From the NCBI GenBank assembly GCA_934408835.1, contig CAKRVU010000046.1, positions 1-8,417 on the forward strand: 8,417 nucleotides of DNA. Reading direction: 5' to 3'. The notes beneath the pieces are model-generated. The model had not been told where the DNA came from, searched no databases, and worked only from the letters and a program-made list of their open reading frames with translations. Source of the DNA: an uncultured Oscillospiraceae bacterium. GTDB taxonomy: Bacteria > Bacillota > Clostridia > Oscillospirales > Ruminococcaceae. Positions 1-6,569 of this stretch are shown here, in pieces (positions within the stretch are counted from its first letter, which is position 1; each line of letters starts with the position of its first letter). Both the position numbers and the translations under genes were made by a program.

Positions 1-1344
1 GGATTATCTGATAAATTTTCTCAGGTTTTTAAAAGACTGCGTTCAAAGGGAAAGCTCAGCGAATCAGATGTAAAACAAGCGATGCGCGAAGTCAAACTGG
101 CCTTGTTGGAGGCTGATGTCAACTACAAGGTGGTAAAAGACTTTATCGCCAATCTCAGTGAGCGTGTTGTAGGGACGGATGTATTAGAAAGTTTAACGCC
201 GGCGCAGCAGGTGATTAAAATTGTCAATGAGGAATTATGCGCGTTGATGGGTACTGATGGTCAGCGAGTGCAATTTCCTTCTAAACCGCCGTGTATTATC
301 ATGATGTGTGGCTTGCAGGGAAGTGGTAAGACTACCCACTCTGCCAAAATCGCAAAATATTTCAAACAGCAGGGACATAGACCGCTTTTGGTTGCGTGTG
401 ACGTTTATCGGCCGGCTGCTATCAAACAGCTTCAAATTGTCGGAGAACAGGCGGGCGTATCGGTTTACGAAGAAGGAACCAATGATCCTGTAAAAATTGC
501 GGAGAATGCAATCAAGCACGCCAAGGACTATGGAAACGATTTGGTGATTTTGGATACTGCCGGTCGTCTTCATGTGGATGAAGATTTGATGCAGGAATTG
601 CAGAAAATGCAGAAAGCCGTAACGCCGGGCGAAATTTTGCTGGTAGTGGACGCGATGACCGGACAGGACGCTGTCAATGTAGCGAAGTCTTTTGATGAAA
701 AACTTGGAATTAATGGAGTCGTTTTAACCAAATTAGACGGCGATACCCGTGGAGGCGCAGCTCTTTCTGTGCTCGCAGTGACTGGAAAGCCTATCAAATT
801 TGTTGGCGTTGGGGAAAAATTGGACGATTTGGAACCGTTTCATCCCGAGCGAATGGCTTCCCGTATTTTGGGAATGGGCGATATTCTCACGTTTATTGAA
901 AAGGCGGAAAATACCGTTGAACTGAAAAAAGCCGAGAAAATGTCAAAAAAAATCAAAGAGAATTCTTTTGATTTTAATGATTTTTTTGAACAGCTACAAC
1001 AGTTAAAAAAGATGGGTTCCATGCGTGATATTATCGACATGATTCCTGGGGTTAGCGGTAAAGTGAAGGATGAGGATATTGATGAAAGCCGATTAATAAA
1101 ACTGGAAGCGATCATTCAATCTATGACGCCGGAAGAGCGGGAGAAGCCCTCTATCATCAATCCGTCTCGTAAAAGGAGGATTGCAGTTGGAAGTGGTACT
1201 TCCGTACCTGAAGTGAACCAATTGCTTCGCCAGTTAGAAGGAATACGGAAAATGGTAAAACAATATACCGCTAAGGGCAAGCGTGGTAAACGGCGTAAAT
1301 TATTGCCTGGTTTAGGCGGTCTAGGTGGCTTTGGCGGCTTTTAA
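1..1344 (+). CDS. ffh: Signal recognition particle protein Ffh (SRP54 GTPase), 5' end cut by window
   Basis: Ffh binds signal sequences of nascent membrane and secreted proteins, and with SRP RNA and the receptor FtsY delivers ribosomes to the membrane. The frame is open from base 1 (GLSDKF...), upstream of the internal ATG at 82. Relatives begin only a few residues earlier, so about five residues are missing. The helical N domain (ALLEADVN) is followed by the GTPase: P-loop GLQGSGKTT (from 310), DVYRPAA (400-420), DTAGR (553-567), TKLDGDTRGG (727-756) and GVGEKLDDLEPF. The M domain carries MGSMRDIIDMIPG and the SRP-RNA-binding helix region SR..RIAVGSGT (1165-1200). The C-terminus is basic, then glycine-rich (GLGGLGGFGGF), rather than strongly methionine-rich. 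It is the first gene of the ffh-rpsP cluster. Assignment is near certain. Confidence 0.98.
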   Translation, partial: GLSDKFSQVFKRLRSKGKLSESDVKQAMREVKLALLEADVNYKVVKDFIANLSERVVGTDVLESLTPAQQVIKIVNEELCALMGTDGQRVQFPSKPPCIIMMCGLQGSGKTTHSAKIAKYFKQQGHRPLLVACDVYRPAAIKQLQIVGEQAGVSVYEEGTNDPVKIAENAIKHAKDYGNDLVILDTAGRLHVDEDLMQELQKMQKAVTPGEILLVVDAMTGQDAVNVAKSFDEKLGINGVVLTKLDGDTRGGAALSVLAVTGKPIKFVGVGEKLDDLEPFHPERMASRILGMGDILTFIEKAENTVELKKAEKMSKKIKENSFDFNDFFEQLQQLKKMGSMRDIIDMIPGVSGKVKDEDIDESRLIKLEAIIQSMTPEEREKPSIINPSRKRRIAVGSGTSVPEVNQLLRQLEGIRKMVKQYTAKGKRGKRRKLLPGLGGLGGFGGF

Positions 1345-1356
1345 TTGCGCTTACCC

Positions 1357-1401
1357 GTTCCAGATATTTTGGGACTGTAAGGATAGATAGCGGAACTTTT
1401 T
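1357..1401 (+). promoter_or_regulatory. Possible competing hairpins in the ffh-rpsP leader (weak)
   Basis: The 91-base gap between ffh and rpsP contains GTTCCA (1357-1362), which can pair with TGGGAC (1370-1375, one G-T pair). The same GTTCC could instead pair with GGAAC (1392-1396), which is directly followed by five T (1397-1401). The two pairings exclude each other, as in an anti-terminator/terminator pair. The second stem is only 5 bp with a long loop, so this may be chance. No promoter was recognised in the gap. Confidence 0.2.
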
Positions 1402-1435
1402 AATAGGTTTCAAAATGAATAGGAGGATACAGAAA

Positions 1436-1678
1436 ATGGCTGTAAAGATCAGATTGCGTCGTATGGGCGCAAAAAAATCGCCGTTTTATCGCGTGGTAGT
1501 AGCAGATTCTAGATATCCGCGCGATGGGCGTTTTATTGAGGAATTGGGAATCTATGATCCAACCAAGGATCCATCGATTTTCAAGGTGGATGCAGAAAAA
1601 GTGAAGTCATGGATGAGCACTGGCGCACAACCGACATACACGGTAAAACGTCTGCTCAAACAAAACGACATCCTTTAA
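1436..1678 (+). CDS. rpsP: 30S ribosomal protein S16
   Basis: Small-subunit protein that binds 16S rRNA early and is needed for 30S assembly. The 80-residue product starts [26 protein letters not shown] and continues [13 protein letters not shown], the family signature through the N-terminal half. Length matches bacterial S16 (about 80-90). The start at 1436 is chosen because AGGAGG (1421-1426) lies nine bases upstream and because the family begins MAVKIRL. The in-frame ATG at 1415 would add seven residues and would sit upstream of that ribosome-binding site. The gene follows ffh after 91 bases and precedes khpA by 40, as in many Bacillota, and is likely cotranscribed with both. Confidence 0.98.
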   Translation: MAVKIRLRRMGAKKSPFYRVVVADSRYPRDGRFIEELGIYDPTKDPSIFKVDAEKVKSWMSTGAQPTYTVKRLLKQNDIL

Positions 1679-1718
1679 ACCTGTATCAAAAAATGAATTC
1701 ATCAGGAGGAACATATCA

Positions 1719-1952
1719 ATGGAAGAACTTTTAAGAGTAATGGCAAGCGGATTAGTTGAGGACAAAGAGGCAATCAGCATTAGCGTGGATGAGCCAAACG
1801 AAGAAGACGTTATCGTTTATCATTTACATGTTGCCGAAAATGACATGGGTCGCGTGATTGGAAAGCAAGGACGAATTGCGAAATCCATTCGTACCATTAT
1901 GCGTGCGGGCGCGAGCCGAAACGGTCAAAAAGTAATGGTTGAAATTGACTAA
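1719..1952 (+). CDS. khpA: KH-domain RNA-binding protein KhpA (YlqC family)
   Basis: Small RNA-binding protein of a single type-II KH domain. In Bacillota such as Streptococcus pneumoniae, KhpA acts with KhpB (EloR/Jag) and affects cell elongation and small-RNA biology; that role is family knowledge, not visible here. The 77-residue product has the core HVAENDMGRVIGKQGRIAKSIR, with the RNA-contacting GxxG loop as GKQG at residues 48-51, and ends GQKVMVEID. The start at 1719 has AGGAGG at 1704-1709, nine bases upstream. Its place between rpsP and rimM is the usual one, although the ylqD gene found next to it in Bacillus subtilis is absent. A strong terminator-like hairpin begins 11 bases after its stop. 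Confidence 0.95.
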   Translation: MEELLRVMASGLVEDKEAISISVDEPNEEDVIVYHLHVAENDMGRVIGKQGRIAKSIRTIMRAGASRNGQKVMVEID

Positions 1953-1963
1953 TCAAATATATG

Positions 1964-1991
1964 GGGAACGAAGCATCGTTCCCTTTTTCTT
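1964..1991 (+). terminator. Intrinsic terminator or attenuator between khpA and rimM
   Basis: GGGAACGA (1964-1971) pairs perfectly with TCGTTCCC (1976-1983) around the four-base loop AGCA, followed at once by TTTTTCTT (1984-1991). An extra G1963-T1984 pair is possible. This has the full form of a rho-independent terminator in the + direction. It is inside the cluster: the rimM ribosome-binding site (1994-1998) starts three bases after the T-tract and no separate rimM promoter was recognised. Partial read-through is therefore the likeliest way rimM and trmD are transcribed. Confidence 0.85.
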
Positions 1992-2002
1992 ATGGAGGAA
2001 GT

Positions 2003-2527
2003 ATGCGGGAAAAGCGGTATCTGGAGATTGGTAAAATAACAACAACGCATGGAATTCGAGGGGAATTACGGGTTTTACCATGGTGCGATGACTGCCACTC
2101 TTTGTGTTCTTTATCCTGGATTTTCTTTGATCCGATGGGAAAGAAAAAGAGAAGGGTGGAACAAATCCGGGTTCATAAGAATCAGCTGATTATAAAGTTT
2201 TGTGAAGTTGAGAGCATTGAAGCGGCAAGGGAGTATTGTGGGCTTGTATTGTATGCCAAACGGGAGGAACTTCCGTTGCCGGAAGGACATTATTTTATCC
2301 AAGATCTTTTGGGTGCAAAGGTTTTAGACGCTGATACGCCTTCCGTTTGTTATGGAACTTTACAGAATATTTTACAGACAGGCGCTAATGATGTTTATCA
2401 GATTGTTGACGAAAACGGAAAGGAACGGCTTGCGCCGGCGATTTCAGAGGTGGTAGACAGAATTGATCTTGAAACGGGTGAAATCTATATTCGACCATTG
2501 AAAGGATTGTTCGAGGATGAAGATTGA
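2003..2527 (+). CDS. rimM: 16S rRNA processing/ribosome maturation factor RimM
   Basis: RimM binds ribosomal protein S19 and assists late maturation of the 30S head. The 174-residue product has the N-terminal barrel signature LEIGKITTTHGIRGELRV (residues 7-24). It ends with a PRC-barrel beginning near HYFIQDLLGAKVLD and including YGTL.NIL.TGANDVYQI and the closing GEIYIRPLKGLF. The start at 2003 follows GGAGG (1994-1998) at a short four-base spacing and matches the family N-terminus. The longer in-frame ATG at 1961 lies against the terminator stem and would add 14 residues unlike RimM. The end overlaps trmD by 11 bases, which suggests translational coupling. Two early cysteine-containing segments (DDCHSLCSL) are not features I associate with the family; I see no function for them. 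Confidence 0.95.
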   Translation: MREKRYLEIGKITTTHGIRGELRVLPWCDDCHSLCSLSWIFFDPMGKKKRRVEQIRVHKNQLIIKFCEVESIEAAREYCGLVLYAKREELPLPEGHYFIQDLLGAKVLDADTPSVCYGTLQNILQTGANDVYQIVDENGKERLAPAISEVVDRIDLETGEIYIRPLKGLFEDED

Positions 2528-3230
2528 GATTGCCACGTTGTTCCCTGAAATGTGCCGAGCGGTTCTTGCAGAGAGTATTCTTGGACGAGCGCAAAAAAAA
2601 GGTATTGTTACCGTTGGTGTGCATAACATCCGGGATTATACATTGGATAAACATCGCCGGGTGGACGACGCTCCTTATGGCGGCGGTATGGGTATGTTGT
2701 TGCAGGCGGAGCCTGTTTACCGCTGTTATGAGGCGGTTTGCAAGCAGTTGCAGGAAAAACCGTATGTAATTTATTTATCCCCACAGGGACAGACATTTAC
2801 CCAAAAAAAGGCGCTTTCTCTTTCGCAGAAAAATCAGACTCTTTTTTTATTGTGCGGTCATTATGAAGGAATTGACGAGCGAGTGCTTGATGAAATTGTC
2901 GATGAAGAGATTTCAATTGGAGATTATGTTTTGACCGGCGGCGAATTACCTGCGCTGGTTTTGACCGATGCTATTGTTCGACTTTGTGATGGAGTTCTTT
3001 CTTCTTCTGAGTGCTTTGAGGAGGAGAGCCATTTTGCGGGATTGTTAGAGTATCCGCAATACACTAGACCTGAAATTTGGCATGAGAAAGCGGTTCCGGA
3101 TGTTTTGCTTTCCGGACACCATGAAAATATAGCCGCATGGCGAAAAAAAATGGCGCTCCTTTGTACTAAACGCAAGCGTCCTGATCTGTTAGAACAGGGG
3201 AATTTAGATCCAGACGATGAAAAGAAATAA
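2517..3230 (+). CDS. trmD: tRNA (guanine37-N1)-methyltransferase TrmD
   Basis: TrmD uses S-adenosylmethionine to form m1G37 next to the anticodon, which prevents +1 frameshifting. The 237-residue product has the SPOUT/trefoil-knot motifs in order: VDDAPYGGGMGM (49-60), YLSPQGQ, CGHYEGIDE (113-121), EEISIGDYVLTGGELPA and GLLEYPQYTRP, then LLSGHHENIAAWR and RRPDLL-like KRPDLL. Arg155 matches the E. coli Arg154 position. The position equivalent to the E. coli/Haemophilus catalytic Asp169 is Glu170 (codon 3024-3026) in EESHFAGLLEYP, a conservative but notable change. The start overlaps the end of rimM. AAAGGA (2501-2506) is a weak ribosome-binding site, so coupling to rimM is likely. rplS, often the next gene, is not present. 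Confidence 0.97.
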   Translation: MKIEIATLFPEMCRAVLAESILGRAQKKGIVTVGVHNIRDYTLDKHRRVDDAPYGGGMGMLLQAEPVYRCYEAVCKQLQEKPYVIYLSPQGQTFTQKKALSLSQKNQTLFLLCGHYEGIDERVLDEIVDEEISIGDYVLTGGELPALVLTDAIVRLCDGVLSSSECFEEESHFAGLLEYPQYTRPEIWHEKAVPDVLLSGHHENIAAWRKKMALLCTKRKRPDLLEQGNLDPDDEKK

Positions 3231-3287
3231 AAACTTTCAGAATAAATTATAGGCATTGTGTAGAAAATATTAGAAAGTATATAGTAA

Positions 3288-3330
3288 TATTGTACAATAA
3301 AAGAATGGTAAATCTTAATGTAATTACCAT
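3288..3330. repeat. Two palindromic elements in the trmD-HPr gap
   Basis: The 232-base gap after trmD holds a perfect 12-bp palindrome TATTGTACAATA (3288-3299). Just after it is a 7-bp inverted repeat ATGGTAA (3305-3311) / TTACCAT (3324-3330) with a 12-base spacer. Neither is followed by a T-tract, so they are not a convincing trmD terminator. Both lie 47 to 89 bases upstream of the HPr -35 box, where an activator or repressor could bind. Their role is unknown, and AT-rich sequence makes short palindromes fairly common. Confidence 0.4.
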
Positions 3331-3376
3331 AGTGTTAAATGTTTGGGGAATTTTGCATTTTTTTGAATATTTCCGG

Positions 3377-3405
3377 TTGACTGAATGAAAATAGCTGGTT
3401 ATAAT
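3377..3405 (+). promoter_or_regulatory. Sigma-A type promoter of the HPr gene
   Basis: The -35 box is TTGACT (3377-3382) and the -10 box is TATAAT (3400-3405), separated by exactly 17 bases. This is one mismatch from consensus. Transcription would start near 3412, giving a leader of about 50 bases before the HPr ATG. Its strength fits a highly expressed phosphocarrier. Confidence 0.85.
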
Positions 3406-3462
3406 AATTTGGTAAGTAATGATAGAATGTTATAGAATTATATCTTGTAGAGGTGTCATTTT

Positions 3463-3726
3463 ATGTACGTAAAAGAAGTTTCAGTGCAAAATCAGGTTGG
3501 CTTACATGCGAGACCTGCTACTTTCTTTATTCAAAAGGCAAATGAGTTTAAATCTTCCATTTGGGTGGAAAAAGAAGAACGGAGAGTCAATGCAAAGAGT
3601 CTTTTAGGAGTTTTATCCTTAGGAATTGTCGGTGGAACTCCCATTCGCGTCATTGCAGACGGTCAGGATGAGCAAGAAGCAGTGGACAATCTGGTTTCTT
3701 TGGTTGAAAGCGGATTTGCTGAATAA
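3463..3726 (+). CDS. ptsH: Phosphocarrier protein HPr
   Basis: Cytoplasmic phosphocarrier of the sugar phosphotransferase system: it accepts phosphate from enzyme I on His15 and passes it to EIIA domains. The 87-residue product has GLHARPA with His15 and Arg17, and NAKSLLGVLSLGI with Ser46. Ser46 is the site phosphorylated by HPr kinase in Bacillota for CcpA-dependent catabolite control. Presence of both residues argues for true HPr rather than Crh, which lacks His15. AGAGGTG (3449-3455) is an adequate ribosome-binding site. The gene is not next to enzyme I (ptsI). It stands alone between a strong promoter and its own terminator, so it is probably monocistronic. Carbon-catabolite roles are family knowledge; the hprK and ccpA genes are not in this window. 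Confidence 0.95.
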   Translation: MYVKEVSVQNQVGLHARPATFFIQKANEFKSSIWVEKEERRVNAKSLLGVLSLGIVGGTPIRVIADGQDEQEAVDNLVSLVESGFAE

Positions 3727-3751
3727 ATTTCTATATGGATGTTTTTAGAAG

Positions 3752-3784
3752 ATTCTCTGGCTGCAAATACCAGAGAATTTTTTT
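3752..3784 (+). terminator. Intrinsic terminator after HPr
   Basis: ATTCTCTGG (3752-3760) pairs perfectly with CCAGAGAAT (3770-3778) around a nine-base loop, and the arm runs into seven T (3778-3784). It lies 25 bases after the HPr stop and ends 21 bases before uvrC. It would close the HPr transcript, leaving uvrC to rely on read-through or a promoter I could not identify. Confidence 0.9.
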
Positions 3785-3805
3785 GTAAAAAGGAGGTTTG
3801 AGAAT

Positions 3806-5626
3806 ATGGAACGGTTGGAACAGCTTCGGAACCAGGCGCGGCAACTGACAGCGAAACCTGGAGTTTATCTGATGAAGAATCAGAAAGGCGAAGTGATTTA
3901 TGTGGGAAAGGCAAAGAATTTAAAAAATCGCGTAAGCTCTTATTTTCGAAATCTTGCCTCCCATAATGAAAAGGTTCTCAGCATGGTATCTCATGTAGCC
4001 ACCTTTGATTTTATTGTTACTGACTCGGAGTTTGAGGCGTTAGTACTCGAATGTAGTCTGATTAAACAATATGCTCCAAAATATAATATTTTATTAAAGG
4101 ACGATAAAGGATACCACTATATTTCGATATCTCAAGAGGATTATCCGCGGATTACAGCCGTTAAGCAGCAGCCAAAGACAGGAGAATATTTGGGCCCGTT
4201 TATGAGCTCCCTTTCTGTTCGTCAGGCTGTGGACGAAGCGAATCGGGTGTTTCGTCTTCCTACTTGTTCTCGCTCCTTTCAAAAAAATACAAAACGTCCC
4301 TGTTTAAATTACTACATTCAAAAATGTTCTGGTGCGTGTATGGGAAAACTGTCAAAAAAGGAATATCGAGAGACCGTTGATCAAGCCGTTGCATATTTGA
4401 AAAACGGAAGTGAAGATTCCATTCGTGAAATGACAGCGCAGATGGAAGAAGCGTCTGCACAAATGGATTTCGAGAGGGCGATACAGCTGAGAGATCGAAT
4501 GGCTGCCATTCAGAAGGTAGCCCAAGGACAGAAAATTTATCTGGAAGAGGAGAAAAACTTAGACGTGATTGCGGCAGCTCAGATAGATCACGATTGGGTT
4601 GTGGCGATCTTAAAGTTCCGAAACGGTCATATGGTTGATAAGGACGATTATTTTTTTTCTGGGGTGTTAAACCCGTTAACCGTGCGGGATGATTTTATTG
4701 CAAGATATTATACTGCGGTCAATCTTCCGCCAAAAGTTGTGCTTTTGGATCACATGGAGTCAGATATTTCAGTATTGGCGGATTATTTGAGTCAATTGTC
4801 TGGCTTCCGGGTGACGCTGCGAGTGCCGCAACGCGGAGAGGGAAAACGCCTGGTTGATATGGCTATGAGTAATGCGGTTGAGCAGTTGGCCTGCCGTGTT
4901 CAGAAAAATGGACGTGAAATTGTGGCGCTAAAGGAATTGACGCAAATGCTGGGACTCACAAAGACGCCGGATTATATTGAAGCATATGATATTTCCAATT
5001 TAGGAGATCGTGGAATTGTTGGCGGGATGGTAGTATTTGAAAATGGGTTGCCAAGCCGGAAAAATTACCGCAAATTTGCAATGAAAGAGGTTGTGTTACG
5101 GGACGATTATGCTTCCATGCGGGAAATGTTATCTCGTCGTTTTTCCCGATATCAACAAGAAAAGGAAAAGCAGGAAGGGTTTGGGCGTCTTCCGGATTTG
5201 ATTTTGTTGGATGGAGGTTTAGGGCATCTGTCTGTAGCAAAAGAGGTTTTGAAGGAACAACAGCTTTTTATTCCGTGTTTTGGCATGATAAAGGATCAAC
5301 GGCATCGAACCAGAGCGATTGCCGCGGATGGCGGCGAGTTGTCGATTACCTCATTTCAAGCGGCATTTTCTCTTATCACTCGAATACAGGATGAGGTACA
5401 TCGGTATACCGTTTCCTATCAGAAAACAGTGCGAAAAAAGAGCATGCTGGAGCTAGAGCTCACACGAGTTCCGGGAATCGGAACGAAAAAGGCGAGCGCC
5501 ATTTTGCGAAAATTCAAAACTCGAACCGAGTTAAAACATGCGTCGGCGGAAGAGCTGGCAAAGGCAGCCAAGGTGTCACCACAAAAGGCAGAGGAAATCT
5601 TAGATTTTATCATTCATTTATCTTGA
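3806..5626 (+). CDS. uvrC: UvrABC excinuclease subunit C
   Basis: UvrC makes both incisions in nucleotide-excision repair after UvrA and UvrB have located damage. The 606-residue product (E. coli 610) is complete. The N-terminal GIY-YIG nuclease has GVYLM (19-23), IYVGKA (31-36), Arg42 and Glu82 in LVLECSLIK. Cysteines 154, 166, 174 and 178 fall at the same positions as the E. coli set reported to hold a 4Fe-4S cluster. A UVR segment for UvrB contact (ASAQMDFERAIQLRDRM) lies near 215-232. The RNase H-like nuclease carries Asp395 (AYDISN), Asp469 (LLDGG) and His500 (KDQRHRTRA). A helix-hairpin-helix pair (VPGIGTKKASAIL) ends the protein. AGGAGG (3791-3796) precedes the ATG by nine bases. All expected catalytic residues are present. 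Confidence 0.98.
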   Translation: MERLEQLRNQARQLTAKPGVYLMKNQKGEVIYVGKAKNLKNRVSSYFRNLASHNEKVLSMVSHVATFDFIVTDSEFEALVLECSLIKQYAPKYNILLKDDKGYHYISISQEDYPRITAVKQQPKTGEYLGPFMSSLSVRQAVDEANRVFRLPTCSRSFQKNTKRPCLNYYIQKCSGACMGKLSKKEYRETVDQAVAYLKNGSEDSIREMTAQMEEASAQMDFERAIQLRDRMAAIQKVAQGQKIYLEEEKNLDVIAAAQIDHDWVVAILKFRNGHMVDKDDYFFSGVLNPLTVRDDFIARYYTAVNLPPKVVLLDHMESDISVLADYLSQLSGFRVTLRVPQRGEGKRLVDMAMSNAVEQLACRVQKNGREIVALKELTQMLGLTKTPDYIEAYDISNLGDRGIVGGMVVFENGLPSRKNYRKFAMKEVVLRDDYASMREMLSRRFSRYQQEKEKQEGFGRLPDLILLDGGLGHLSVAKEVLKEQQLFIPCFGMIKDQRHRTRAIAADGGELSITSFQAAFSLITRIQDEVHRYTVSYQKTVRKKSMLELELTRVPGIGTKKASAILRKFKTRTELKHASAEELAKAAKVSPQKAEEILDFIIHLS

Positions 5627-5641
5627 AGCGAGAGGGGTAGC

Positions 5642-6304
5642 ATGCAGATTACATTTGAAACAATCAAACAGAACGAGCGAATTAAAACGTATATTCGAAT
5701 GGCGGACGCTTCGTTGCAAAGCTCAGGCTTTACGGAGCATAGTTTTGCGCATGTGATTCGGACCGCTGATTTTTCAGGTCGTTTATTAGAGTCAGTTGGT
5801 AGAACGAAACGTGTGCAGGAATTGGGGCAAATAGCGGGCTATTTGCATGATATTGGAAATATAGTAAATCGGGTTGACCATGCGCAGAGTGGGGCAATTA
5901 TGGCTTTTCGGCTGTTGGACGAGTTGAAAATGGAACCACAAGAAATTGCGACGATTGTAAGCGCTATTGGCAATCACGATGAGAAGACAGGAGCTCCGGT
6001 TCATGATGTGGCAGCCGCCTTGATTTTGGCGGATAAAAGCGATGTTAGAAGAACGAGAGTTCGTAATCGCGATATATCCAGTTTTGATATTCACGATCGT
6101 GTAAATTATGCTGTTACTAACTCAAAATTACAATTTTCCAAGGATAGTACTGAAATCTTATTGTCTCTTTCCATTGATACCGAGATTTCTCCTATTTTGA
6201 GTTATTTTGAGATTTTTATGGAACGAATGGTTTTATGTACGAAAGCGGCAGCACAATTAGAGCGCTCCTTTGGATTAATGATCAATGGGCAGAGAGTTTT
6301 ATAA
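5642..6304 (+). CDS. HD-domain metal-dependent phosphohydrolase, substrate unknown
   Basis: A 220-residue soluble protein of the HD superfamily, whose members hydrolyse phosphoester bonds of nucleotides using one or two metal ions. Likely ligands are His37 (FAHVIR), His69-Asp70 (YLHDIGN), His80 (DHAQSGA), His112 (GNHDE) and Asp131 (LADKSD). The HD, HxxxG and GNH motifs in this order resemble the HD-GYP/YqeK-like layout, but the GYP motif is absent and I cannot name a substrate. The segment after 131 (KSDVRRTRVR) is basic, and the last 60 residues are helical-looking without a recognised domain. GAGGGG (5632-5637) serves as ribosome-binding site. It starts 15 bases after uvrC, so the two are probably cotranscribed, but that need not mean a repair role. 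No clear terminator follows. Confidence 0.85.
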   Translation: MQITFETIKQNERIKTYIRMADASLQSSGFTEHSFAHVIRTADFSGRLLESVGRTKRVQELGQIAGYLHDIGNIVNRVDHAQSGAIMAFRLLDELKMEPQEIATIVSAIGNHDEKTGAPVHDVAAALILADKSDVRRTRVRNRDISSFDIHDRVNYAVTNSKLQFSKDSTEILLSLSIDTEISPILSYFEIFMERMVLCTKAAAQLERSFGLMINGQRVL

Positions 6305-6424
6305 TTCGGGAGCGTATCGGGGTAATGCAATCTGATTTTTGATTGTTAGCGCAAGTTATTTCGCCAAATACAAAGATGCTTCTATTTTGCAGCGCATAAT
6401 TGATAAGACTACAGAAAACACCCC

Positions 6425-6452
6425 CAAACTTTTCGACTGAAGTGTAAGTTTG
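6425..6452. repeat. Hairpin in the gap between two convergent genes
   Basis: The 265-base gap 6305-6569 lies between the HD gene and the convergent membrane-protein gene. CAAACTT (6425-6431) pairs with AAGTTTG (6446-6452), and the inner TTC (6432-6434) can pair with GAA (6439-6441) around GACT, leaving GTGT bulged. No T-tract follows in either direction, so it is at best a weak terminator. I saw no other gene, RNA or terminator in the gap. Confidence 0.3.
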
Positions 6453-6569
6453 AGATAGAAATAAAGGAAAGTAAATGATGGCGCGAATGCTTTATTTGAA
6501 ATCAATAATGCAAGAATTTATATGATATTGACCGGGAAATCACAAGCTATACTTGAGAAATTTACCATT

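Noticed and set aside
1172..1200. AAAGGAGG inside ffh as an internal ribosome-binding site or frameshift signal
   Set aside because: It simply encodes Lys-Arg-Arg of the conserved RNA-binding motif; the frame continues intact and no start codon for a plausible product follows.
1415..1435. Upstream in-frame ATG for rpsP
   Set aside because: It lies before the AGGAGG site, and the extra seven residues do not fit the S16 N-terminus MAVKIRL.
1961..2002. Upstream in-frame ATG for rimM
   Set aside because: It abuts the terminator stem, lacks a ribosome-binding site of its own, and the added residues do not resemble RimM.
6475..6525. 16-codon ORF with AAAGGA upstream in the convergent gap
   Set aside because: Very short, no promoter, no recognisable peptide; such ORFs occur by chance.
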